A DNA stretch of 18,393 nucleotides, taken from assembly GCA_003161205.1 (NCBI GenBank), contig PMOU01000480.1, positions 9,203 to 27,595 of the forward strand, given 5' to 3'. Position 1 is the stretch's first letter. The number at the start of each line of letters is the position of its first letter. The notes under the pieces were generated by a model, which ran no database searches, was not told where the DNA came from, and worked only from the letters and a program-made list of their open reading frames with translations. The stretch comes from Actinomycetota bacterium (GTDB lineage Bacteria > Actinomycetota > Actinomycetes > Streptosporangiales > Streptosporangiaceae). A program made the position numbers and the translations under genes. This document shows, one piece after another, positions 7,058-14,608 of this stretch.

Positions 7058-8779
7058 ATGGCGGACGTTGAGGAATTGCTCAGCCGGCGGCTAGCGCCGG
7101 CTTTCGATGCTGTGGCCGGCGAGTCAGTGAGCCCGGCCATCCGCCGCTCCCAGCATTCGGATTTTCAGGCCGACGGTGCCCTGGCGCTTGGGCGCAAGCT
7201 GGGAATCGGCCCGCGGGAGGTGGCGGAGCAGATCCTGCAGCAGGCTGATCTGAGCGATCTGTGCTCTCTCGTGGAGGTTACCGGGCCGGGTTTCATCAGC
7301 CTCACGCTGGCGGATGAGGTGCTGAGCGGCCTGGTGGCAGAGATCGCCGGAGATGACCGCCTTGGCTCCCCGCTGACCGACACCCCGGAGACTGTTACGG
7401 TTGACTACTCGGCCCCGAACGCCGCGAAGGAGATGCACGTAGGCCACCTGCGGTCGACGATCATCGGCGACGCCGTGGTCCGGATTCTTCGTTGGCGCGG
7501 GCATGACGTGATCCGCCAGAACCACATTGGCGAATGGGGCACGCCGTTCGGGATGCTGATCGAGCACCTGATTGACATCGGCGAGACCGAGGCGGCCCAG
7601 GAGCTCGCGGTCGGCGACCTGAACCGCTTCTACCAGGCGGCGAGAAAGAAGTTTGACGCCGATGATGCCTTCAAGGACCGGGCGCGGGGCCGGGTGGTCC
7701 TGTTGCAAAGCGGCGATCCTTCCACGCTCCGTCTCTGGGAGATCCTGGTCACGGAGTCCAAGGCGTACTTCCTCACGGTCTACGAGAGGCTGGGCGTGCT
7801 CCTGACCGAGCAGGATTTCTTCGGGGAGAGCTTCTACAACGATCAGCTCCAGTCGGTGGTGGACGAGCTTGACCAGCTCGGCCTGCTCCAGGTCAGCGAC
7901 GGCGCCCGGTGCGTGTTCCCCGCCGGGTACAAGAACCGCCAGGGCGAGCCGCTTCCGCTGATCGTCCAGAAGACCGACGGTGGTTTCGGCTATGCTGCCA
8001 CCGACCTGGCCACGATCCGCAGGCGGCTCCGGGTCCTGGGCGCGACGCGACTGCTGTACGTCGTTGGCCTGCCCCAGCGCCAGCACCTGGAAATGATCTT
8101 CGAGACCGCGCGCGAGGCCGGCTGGCTCGTTCCCCCGGCCCGCGCTGAACATGTGGGCCACGGGTCGATCCTCGGCGACGACGGCAAGATCCTGCGCACC
8201 CGCGCCGGATCATCGGTCAAGCTCATCGACCTCCTTGACGAGGCCATAGCGCGGGCGACGGCCATCGTCGCGGAGAAGAACCCGGCATTGGATGAGCGTG
8301 CCCGCGAGCACGTCGCGCAGGCCGTCGGCATCGGTGCGGTGAAGTACGCGGACCTGTCGACCCAGCGCAGCAAGGACTACGTTTTTGACTACGACCGGAT
8401 GCTCTCCTTCGAGGGCAACACCGCGCCGTACCTGCAGTACGCCCACGCGCGAATCTGCTCGATCTTCCGGCGCTCGGGCCTAGAGCCACCGGACGCCAAG
8501 CACGTCATCGTGGCCGAGCCCGCTGAACGGGCGCTCGCCATCGAGTTGCTGGCATTCGCGGGCGTGGTAACGGAAATTGCCGGGACCCTGGAATGCCATC
8601 GCCTGGCTCATTACCTGTACGGCCTGGCGTCTGCCTTCACAGACTTCTACGAGCGTTGTCCCGTGCTCCGGGCCGACCGCGAGGTCCGCACAAGCAGGCT
8701 CGTCCTGTGCGACCTGACCGCCCGGACCCTCAAGCTCGGCCTCGGACTACTGGGGATCGCCGCTCCGGACCAGATGTGA
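7058..8779 (+). CDS. argS: Arginyl-tRNA synthetase
   Basis: A 573-aa class I synthetase of normal length. It has the N-terminal Add1 domain, the ATP-binding signature H-V-G-H (127-130, the HIGH equivalent) followed by L-R-S-T-I-I-G-D, the Q-N-H-I-G-E-W-G-T-P-F-G motif (154-165) typical of ArgRS, G-K-I-L-R-T-R-x-G (376-384) in place of KMSKS, and the DALR anticodon-binding domain ending L-G-L-L-G-I-A-A-P. Nothing is missing, so it should charge tRNA-Arg. Its position, alone on the plus strand between two minus-strand biosynthetic operons, is odd for a housekeeping gene. It may be a second, resistant copy, a source of Arg-tRNA for the pathway, or the resident gene. Its codon use looks more GC-rich than its neighbours'. 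Its 3' end overlaps the next gene tail to tail by 33 bp. Confidence 0.95.
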   Translation: MADVEELLSRRLAPAFDAVAGESVSPAIRRSQHSDFQADGALALGRKLGIGPREVAEQILQQADLSDLCSLVEVTGPGFISLTLADEVLSGLVAEIAGDDRLGSPLTDTPETVTVDYSAPNAAKEMHVGHLRSTIIGDAVVRILRWRGHDVIRQNHIGEWGTPFGMLIEHLIDIGETEAAQELAVGDLNRFYQAARKKFDADDAFKDRARGRVVLLQSGDPSTLRLWEILVTESKAYFLTVYERLGVLLTEQDFFGESFYNDQLQSVVDELDQLGLLQVSDGARCVFPAGYKNRQGEPLPLIVQKTDGGFGYAATDLATIRRRLRVLGATRLLYVVGLPQRQHLEMIFETAREAGWLVPPARAEHVGHGSILGDDGKILRTRAGSSVKLIDLLDEAIARATAIVAEKNPALDERAREHVAQAVGIGAVKYADLSTQRSKDYVFDYDRMLSFEGNTAPYLQYAHARICSIFRRSGLEPPDAKHVIVAEPAERALAIELLAFAGVVTEIAGTLECHRLAHYLYGLASAFTDFYERCPVLRADREVRTSRLVLCDLTARTLKLGLGLLGIAAPDQM

Positions 8780-9406
8780 GCCGCCGCGGCCAGGCGAGGG
8801 TCGCCACGCTATGAGCCCTTCGGTGGAGTGAGTTACGGCCCACCGTTGGTACTCCTTGGCGCTGCTGATGCCATGGTCGAGCACTGCGCGGTAGACATCG
8901 ATGGAGCGGTATGGCCTGCGCTGGCCGACCAGATGTTCCTTGATGCTCAGGATCGCGCAACGAGACCTCGCATCGAGCGCCTCGCTCATTGCCGGAGTGA
9001 GATCGGAGCTGCGGGGGCCGCTGTATTCGGGTGGCAGCAGCCACATCTGGATATGCCACACATGGCCCTCACAGGTGTACTGAACATCCCAGCCGAGGCC
9101 AGCGTCTTCTTCACCGACCGCGTTGATGAACAGCACCCGGCGGACGGCCGTGTCTGCTGCCGCCCATGCGGCCACGATCGAGAAGCCCGCCGCTGCGTCC
9201 ATTTCACCGAACACCTCGATGTCTATGTCGGGCGCGACGAGCAAGCCGTAAGATGCCGCTCCGCAGAGAAGGGGCACGCCGAACGGCCGCCAGCGTTCAA
9301 GAGGAGACAGCGCTTCCATGATGTGACGTGCCGTCTCCTGGCGCCGGGCCTCACGCAGGAGGACCATTGCGCAGCTTTCCCAGTCAGTCAGCTCAGGCGC
9401 CTTCAT
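8747..9406 (-). CDS. Nucleotidyltransferase-fold protein
   Basis: A 219-aa protein with a pol-beta-type nucleotidyltransferase signature: G-A-A-S-Y-G-L near residues 49-55, then D60-I-D62-I-E-V-F. This fits the pattern G-S-x-x-x-G-L-x-x-x-x-D-I-D of the superfamily, except that Ala replaces the usual Ser after the first Gly. The rest, with many Trp residues and a helical C-terminus, matches no named family known to me. Such proteins transfer a nucleotide to hydroxyls or amines, as in aminoglycoside adenylyltransferases, or act as inactive scaffolds. It is the last gene of the six-gene operon, overlaps the sulfotransferase stop by 14 bp and overlaps argS tail to tail. A role in modification or self-protection is inference. 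Confidence 0.65.
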   Translation of the reverse strand: MKAPELTDWESCAMVLLREARRQETARHIMEALSPLERWRPFGVPLLCGAASYGLLVAPDIDIEVFGEMDAAAGFSIVAAWAAADTAVRRVLFINAVGEEDAGLGWDVQYTCEGHVWHIQMWLLPPEYSGPRSSDLTPAMSEALDARSRCAILSIKEHLVGQRRPYRSIDVYRAVLDHGISSAKEYQRWAVTHSTEGLIAWRPSPGRGGSHLVRSGDPQ

Positions 9407-10247
9407 GACCTACGGTCGTGTCCTGGGGCTGTACCTGCTGATCACCGTAACCGAGTGCATCGCAGTGCGGCCGCACACACTCAGTCACTTCGCCTGCAGT
9501 CAGCGGTTTCCCCGGCAGCACCCGGCCGGTACGGATCTTGTCCCCGAAATCGCCAATGCCGAACTGGAAGGGCCCATGGTCTGCCTGGCCGTAGTTGACC
9601 ATGCCCGGCTCCCATTCGACCTTCAGGTGGTCACATAGTTCCTTGGCAGTCTCGACTGGGTGACTAACGAGATCCTCGTACCGGATTGTCAGCCCGACCA
9701 GTTCTAGGCGTGCTTCGATCAGGGCCGACAGGTAGGTCACGATCAACTGTTCCTGATCTACCGGATGGCCGACGGGTTTGCTGGATTTCGCTGAGGCGAG
9801 GATATGGCTGGGATTCCGGATTAGGAAGATGTAGCGCGCGCCGGGCCAGCCTGCGGCGAGGCGGCGCCATAGCAGCAGGTTGCCGGGCGTCTTATCAACG
9901 ATTACATCCTTGCCGCTCTGGGTGAGCACATGATGCAGCATCCGGTCCCATAGCAGATGCTCGATCTCCGTCACGTCCAGTGCCAGAGGCTGCATGGCGA
10001 ACCGCACGTACGGGCTGCCTAGCTCGACTCGCAGATCGGCCAGGTGCAGTTCGTGCGGTGCGCAGATCCTTGGGTGGGTGTTGAGCATGCAGCGCAGCAG
10101 CGTCGAGCCGGAGCGGATCGAGGACAGGACGAACACCGGTGACTGCACGAGCCGGTCAGGCCGCCGCCCCGGAACTGGAAGAGTCACTGAACCACGGTTC
10201 AGCGCCGCCAGAAGCCAGCGGAATCGTGGTCTGGGCGGAAGCCGCAA
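9393..10247 (-). CDS. PAPS-dependent sulfotransferase family protein
   Basis: The 5'-phosphosulfate loop is clear as S-S-I-R-S-G-S-T-L-L-R (42-52), followed by D-K-T-P-G (118-122) and the 3'-phosphate-binding strand R-Y-I-F-L-I-R-N-P (138-146), then the helix I-R-Y-E-D-L. This is the standard order for cytosolic-type bacterial sulfotransferases, which transfer sulfate from PAPS to a hydroxyl or amine of a small molecule, lipid or sugar. The coordinates use TTG 10247 (284 aa), which overlaps the PHP gene by 49 bp. GTG 10187, just after the PHP stop, is an equally good start and would give 264 aa. It is the fifth gene of the operon and suggests a sulfated product. Some family members act on other substrates. 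Confidence 0.88.
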   Translation of the reverse strand: MRLPPRPRFRWLLAALNRGSVTLPVPGRRPDRLVQSPVFVLSSIRSGSTLLRCMLNTHPRICAPHELHLADLRVELGSPYVRFAMQPLALDVTEIEHLLWDRMLHHVLTQSGKDVIVDKTPGNLLLWRRLAAGWPGARYIFLIRNPSHILASAKSSKPVGHPVDQEQLIVTYLSALIEARLELVGLTIRYEDLVSHPVETAKELCDHLKVEWEPGMVNYGQADHGPFQFGIGDFGDKIRTGRVLPGKPLTAGEVTECVRPHCDALGYGDQQVQPQDTTVGHEGA

Positions 10248-11044
10248 GATTCCGCCATGGCTGCGGCCCGCCTGAAGTCCTTGGCGATAGCGCCTGGCTT
10301 ATGGGCGTCGCTGCCGAATGACACTGCTCCGCCGCCTTCCTCACGCCACCATTCCACGACGCCGGCGGCCGGCCAGGGTCCGGCAGTATTGATTTCCAGT
10401 ATCCTGTCTGACTCGGCGAGCGCTTTCAGCACCGCGCGGTACTCCTCTTCATAGTCTTTGGCATCGAAGGGCCGGGCCGATTTGGGCCATGCCCGCATCG
10501 GGTAGTCGATGTGCGCCAGGATGCTGAACAAGCTGCTCTGCTTGAGCATCCGCAGCGTCTCAGCCAGGTAGCGGCGCATGATGTCCTCGGGCGTTCCGTC
10601 TTTCAGCAGCGCAGGGGCGTAGTGCAGCACTCCGCCTACAGGCAGGGAGTGCAGCGAGCCGAGGACACGGTCCCATTCCCATGCCCCGGTCAAGGCGGCG
10701 GCCTCGGTAGCGAACACGTGCGACTCCCCCAGTTCGACTCCGGACAGAATCCGCACACGCGGGTAGCGCGCGCGGCAGCGCTCCAGGCATTCCCAATAGC
10801 CCTCCGCGTCCAGGTAGCCGCTGCGGGCGTGGGTGTCGATGACCCGTACCGCGGCGCTCTCGCGGAGCTGTCCAGGGAAGGCCCAGTCGGTGAAGTCCGC
10901 GTGATCGGTGAACGCGATGGACGGAAGACCCAGAGCTTGCGCGGTCTCGCAGGACTTCTCCATGGAGCCAGTGGATGCGTCCCAGGACCATTCGGTGTGG
11001 ACGTGGTTGTCCGCCTGCTGGATATCAGGGTTATCGCTTGACAG
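10199..11044 (-). CDS. PHP-domain phosphoesterase, histidinol-phosphatase-like, with apparent CTG start
   Basis: A metal-dependent PHP-family phosphatase of the HisJ/HisK type. All metal-site motifs are present: D-N-H-V-H-T-E-W-S-W-D (12-22), F-T-D-H (45-48), G-V-E-L-G-E, L-G-S-L-H-S, A-H-I-D-Y-P and F-G-S-D-A-H-K-P. The first ATG in frame (10963) would remove the essential H-V-H motif. Upstream, the frame has no ATG, GTG or TTG near enough, but CTG at 11044 follows a strong GGGAGG ribosome binding site with six bases between. I therefore take CTG as the start (281 aa). The gene overlaps the nucleotidyltransferase stop by 14 bp. It probably dephosphorylates a cluster intermediate; histidine synthesis is unlikely from context. 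Confidence 0.85.
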   Translation of the reverse strand: MSSDNPDIQQADNHVHTEWSWDASTGSMEKSCETAQALGLPSIAFTDHADFTDWAFPGQLRESAAVRVIDTHARSGYLDAEGYWECLERCRARYPRVRILSGVELGESHVFATEAAALTGAWEWDRVLGSLHSLPVGGVLHYAPALLKDGTPEDIMRRYLAETLRMLKQSSLFSILAHIDYPMRAWPKSARPFDAKDYEEEYRAVLKALAESDRILEINTAGPWPAAGVVEWWREEGGGAVSFGSDAHKPGAIAKDFRRAAAMAESCGFRPDHDSAGFWRR

Positions 11045-11513
11045 GGTGTTCCTCCCGCGCCTCGCAATGGGTGCTGGTGGCGTACCCGGTGAGTTCAGCC
11101 AGGACTTGAGAGTCGATGATGGCGATGCGGGGGCTGGTCAGTGCGTGGAGCAGCTCCGCCGCGTCGTCCAAAGGATCGGCGGCCGCGGATTTCTGCGGGC
11201 GCTGACCAGTCGCTGCTGCGTCGTACGTTGAGGAGCGCAGCAGCGTCCGGCAGGCCTCCAGCCCGAACAGCTCAATCGGGTACTCCGGGTCAGGGGTGTA
11301 GCCGAGGCGCTGCTGAAGGTCGGCGAATTCCGCTCGGACCCTGGCTCCGACGCTCGATACGGGATCTTCGCTGACCACGACGAGGCAGTCAATGTCGCTA
11401 TCCGGTGTGGCGCGCCCAGTGGCAACCGACCCGTAGATCAAGGCCGCTAGGACTTCGAGGTCATCCTGGCAAGCCAGGAAGCCCGCGATGGCGGTTGCGA
11501 CGGGCTCGGTCAT
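11031..11513 (-). CDS. Small nucleotidyltransferase (pol beta superfamily)
   Basis: The start is ATG 11513, overlapping the stop of the large fusion gene in an ATGA junction and giving 160 aa; the longer in-frame extension to 11639 lies inside the upstream gene and is rejected. The N-terminal half has the full active-site pattern G-S (28-29), A-T-G-R-A, then D40-I-D42-C-L-V-V. The C-terminal half has A-E-L-L-H-A-L, a helix often seen in adenylyltransferases. It could adenylylate a hydroxyl of the product or an intermediate, in biosynthesis or self-resistance, or modify a protein. An MNT/HEPN toxin-antitoxin pair is less likely because no HEPN partner is next to it. The stop overlaps the PHP gene, whose ribosome binding site lies within this coding sequence. 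Confidence 0.82.
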   Translation of the reverse strand: MTEPVATAIAGFLACQDDLEVLAALIYGSVATGRATPDSDIDCLVVVSEDPVSSVGARVRAEFADLQQRLGYTPDPEYPIELFGLEACRTLLRSSTYDAAATGQRPQKSAAADPLDDAAELLHALTSPRIAIIDSQVLAELTGYATSTHCEAREEHPVKR

Positions 11514-14500
11514 CTCCCGTCGTCCCATCCCGCGGGACCACCGGTGCGCACAGAGTGGTCGCCGGTCCAGTCGGAGCCGGATTGATAGATCTCCGCGAGC
11601 AGCGGTTCCACCATCGCGGTCGCTCTCTTGACCAGGCAACCGATCGCCTCGTCAAGATCTGGCTTGGAAGTGAGGGGGTTGCCGGGGCAGGCGGCGATGA
11701 CGGTGTAGCGCAGGTCAGCGCCCGCGCCGACGCGGTTGTCGAGATCTGTCAGGGTGTGCTCGTCGAAACACGCCTCGCCCCCTTGGTACAGCGCCGTGTT
11801 CAGGCGGGACGTGTAGGCACTGATGATGCCGACCGCGCGCTGCCGGTCAGCAGTCGGCAGGCCCGCCATCGCCGCGCGCGCCGAAGGCGGGCAGAAAACG
11901 AACGTGAGCCGGTAAAAGTCAACGTCGTTGAGGAGCACGAAAAGCCGTGAGCTTGCGAGGCGCCCCTCCAGATATCGGATCAGCGCGAATCGGCTCTCAA
12001 CGATCGCACCGAGCATGTCCGCGCCTGCGTGGCGGAGCAGCATCCACGTCGCCAGGCTGTGGAAACCGCGTGAGCCGATGAACGGCGAGATAAGCCCAAG
12101 ATCCCAGCAGTCGTCATCAAGAACGGTTGTCTCATGCCGGCTGAATTGCGTCAGGACACCGCGTTCGCGAAGCAACAGATACGACGACGGGTATGGCGTG
12201 AATAGTCCCTTGTGCGGATCCAGCGACACCGAGTCCGCCGCGTCTATACCGGCAATGCGACGGCGGAGTCGTTCGCTGAAGATCAGGGACCCGCCGTGGC
12301 AGGCATCGACATGAAACCAGACGCCATGACGGCGACACACCACACCCAGTGCCGCGAGGTCGTCCAGTCCGGTCGTGCGGGAGTTACCGGCAACGCCTAC
12401 TACCATGAACGGAGCCAGGCCGACCGGCGGGTCCGCGAGGGCACGCTCCACCGCCGCCACGTCGGTGGTGTAGTCCGTGTTCGCCGCCACCGTGATCACG
12501 TTGTCCCACCCGAGACCAAGGTGGAAGGCTGCATCGCTATGGGAATAGTGGGCTATGGGACCAGCCATGACGATCGCCGGCTGCTTGTCCAGTGAGCGCA
12601 GGCCGCGGCGCCTGGCCAGCGGGAAGGCTCGGCCCAGTGCGGCAAGCATCGCGACGTGGTTGGAAAGGTGTCCTCCGGTCGTCCACAAGCCCGCGATGTC
12701 CTTTAGCCCGCGCATCTCCGACAACGGCATTACCTTGTATCCCACCAGCTCGCGCAGCCACTCGATGACCTGTATCTCGATGAATGTAGCTGCCGGGCCG
12801 CTGCGGTCGACTGCGATCAGGTTCTGGTTGAGAAGCGTGGCGAAGAAGTTTCCCGCTAGGGCTGCGACTGCGTTGCCCGAGTCGGGAAACGCCAGGTACC
12901 GGGGGTGAGACTGGGACACTGAGTAGCCAGCCGCCAGCTCCTCAACCTCGGACAGGACATCCCGGAAATCCTGGCCCTGGTGTGGCAGGGAGCGGCCGAT
13001 AATTGCCCGCAGTGAAAGCGGCTCTTCGTACCGCAGGAAACTCCGCCCGCTGTCCGCGCCGTGGATGAAGTCGAGGCCCGCGCGGACGGTTTGAGCCAGG
13101 GAATCCTCATGGCTTGTGCGCGACTCAGTGCTGCCGACGAGGTATTGATCGAGCAGCACCTGATCCACACCGCCGGCGCGCTTGCCGACTGCGAGCAGAA
13201 CGGCATCGGCGAGCTCTGCCGGGTTGCAGGCCAGCCGGTCGTACCAGTCCTTGCTCGCGCTGCGGAAGGCCGCCAGCTCGCTAGGTCCCGTCGCCTCTAG
13301 GACGTCGATCATAGCGGTCGTCCAGCGAGTCTCGGCGCCCAGCGGCCGGCCGGTCATTTCCTCGTAGATTCTGTCGCAGATGTCTGCTTCCATAGCGGCT
13401 TCGAATACCTCAAGGCACGCGACCAGCGCCGTCTCCTGCGGGACGGGTTCCAGTCGGCGGAAGAGCCGCGCCTCCGTGGCCGACGTAAGGAAGTCGCCCC
13501 AGAAGTGGCCGAGTTCATGGCCGTAGAGGTAACCGCCGTGCCGCTCCGGGCCGGGGCGCCGATGACGGCCTTCCAACCGCTCGCTTTCCCCCAGCAGATC
13601 GTGACGCTGGCCCCACTGCACGGTCGCGGTGTCAAGTAGAGCACGCTCAAAGCTGTCCGCCTCAAGGACATGAGCGTCATCGACACAGACGGCGCCGCTG
13701 TCTGCGCAGAAGAGGATCTCTTTCTCGGCTGGTTCGAGGCAGTCAGCGAAGAACACGCGATGCCACAGGAGGCATTCGGCCGCTCTCGCAGGCGCGAGTT
13801 GCAGGTCAGTTGTCTCTTCGAAGTCGATGAGATGGATCGTGCCGCGGCGCAGGAACATGTTTCGCGGCGCGAACCCTTGCCAGATCCGTCCGGAACGGAG
13901 CATCGCTGCCCGCAGAGCCTGCAATGAGCTGACAACATCCCTGCGGTCTCGGGGCGCGAGGATTCCTGATCGCAGCGTGTCTTCGAGGGTCCGGCCGAGG
14001 TTCGGCGAGAACACCCACGGATCTGCTTCCGGCTGTGCCCGAGCAAGCGCGTAGTCGACCTGGGCTTTGAAGCGCAGGCATCCGCTGGGCATCGCTTTGA
14101 TCACTTCCGTCATCCAGCGCTGATTGTCAACGCGCGAAGCGACCGAGCCGGCCGTCCATCTCAGCGCTACGAATTCGCCGGGGAAACCAGGCATGCGAAC
14201 GAGCCGGGCCTGCCGGGAAGGATGGAGAGGCACATTCGTCTGGGCAAGCGGCGGATGTTGGTACATCACTTCGTCAACGTTCCGGCAGCCAGCGAAAAAA
14301 TCGCGCAGGCGCTCCGCGACCAAGCCGACGCCCTCAACCTGAACGCTGCAGTCTGGGTGCTCCCCGGACACGGCTGAGCGCACCGTACGGCTGAGGATCT
14401 GGCCAGCATGGTGGGGATTCGTCTGGGCGGCCGTGATCGCCGTTTCGATGTCGCCCGGCAGCGACACGGCCTCAAGCTGTGCGAGCACGATTGCGTAGCG

Positions 14501-14608
14501 TTCGCGGAAACGGGCGGATAGCGAAGGAACATCCTTTAGCCTCGCCCGCCATCTGGCCACCTGCTGCCGGGCGGTCAACCCGGCGATACCCGCTCCGCCG
14601 TCGGTCAT
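11510..14608 (-). CDS. Kinase-like / PLP-dependent group II decarboxylase fusion
   Basis: A 1032-aa two-part protein. Residues about 130-420 resemble the lobe structure of phosphotransferase-type kinases: W-Q-G-F-A-P-R-N-M-F-L (243-253) aligns with the HGDLHPGN catalytic loop but has Gly where the catalytic Asp should be, while the metal-binding I-D-F-E (261-264) is kept. This suggests a pseudokinase or altered chemistry. A stray H-E-L-G-H sits at 364-368. Residues about 540-1010 are a group II amino-acid decarboxylase: S-H-P-R-Y-L-A-F near 567, T-T-G-G-H-L-S-N-H (643-651), H-V-D768-A-C-H-G-G and D-P-H-K800-G, with Lys800 as the PLP lysine. It likely decarboxylates an amino acid; the substrate is unknown. 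Both ends overlap neighbours by 4 bp, so expression is coupled. Residues 1-130 are unassigned. Confidence 0.85.
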   Translation of the reverse strand: MTDGGAGIAGLTARQQVARWRARLKDVPSLSARFRERYAIVLAQLEAVSLPGDIETAITAAQTNPHHAGQILSRTVRSAVSGEHPDCSVQVEGVGLVAERLRDFFAGCRNVDEVMYQHPPLAQTNVPLHPSRQARLVRMPGFPGEFVALRWTAGSVASRVDNQRWMTEVIKAMPSGCLRFKAQVDYALARAQPEADPWVFSPNLGRTLEDTLRSGILAPRDRRDVVSSLQALRAAMLRSGRIWQGFAPRNMFLRRGTIHLIDFEETTDLQLAPARAAECLLWHRVFFADCLEPAEKEILFCADSGAVCVDDAHVLEADSFERALLDTATVQWGQRHDLLGESERLEGRHRRPGPERHGGYLYGHELGHFWGDFLTSATEARLFRRLEPVPQETALVACLEVFEAAMEADICDRIYEEMTGRPLGAETRWTTAMIDVLEATGPSELAAFRSASKDWYDRLACNPAELADAVLLAVGKRAGGVDQVLLDQYLVGSTESRTSHEDSLAQTVRAGLDFIHGADSGRSFLRYEEPLSLRAIIGRSLPHQGQDFRDVLSEVEELAAGYSVSQSHPRYLAFPDSGNAVAALAGNFFATLLNQNLIAVDRSGPAATFIEIQVIEWLRELVGYKVMPLSEMRGLKDIAGLWTTGGHLSNHVAMLAALGRAFPLARRRGLRSLDKQPAIVMAGPIAHYSHSDAAFHLGLGWDNVITVAANTDYTTDVAAVERALADPPVGLAPFMVVGVAGNSRTTGLDDLAALGVVCRRHGVWFHVDACHGGSLIFSERLRRRIAGIDAADSVSLDPHKGLFTPYPSSYLLLRERGVLTQFSRHETTVLDDDCWDLGLISPFIGSRGFHSLATWMLLRHAGADMLGAIVESRFALIRYLEGRLASSRLFVLLNDVDFYRLTFVFCPPSARAAMAGLPTADRQRAVGIISAYTSRLNTALYQGGEACFDEHTLTDLDNRVGAGADLRYTVIAACPGNPLTSKPDLDEAIGCLVKRATAMVEPLLAEIYQSGSDWTGDHSVRTGGPAGWDDGR

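Noticed and set aside
7124..8161. 345-codon minus-strand frame opposite argS
   Set aside because: The antisense frame of a strongly conserved synthetase; no family resemblance.
11514..11639. Upstream extension of the small nucleotidyltransferase
   Set aside because: It lies wholly inside the large fusion gene in another frame; the ATGA junction start is more typical.
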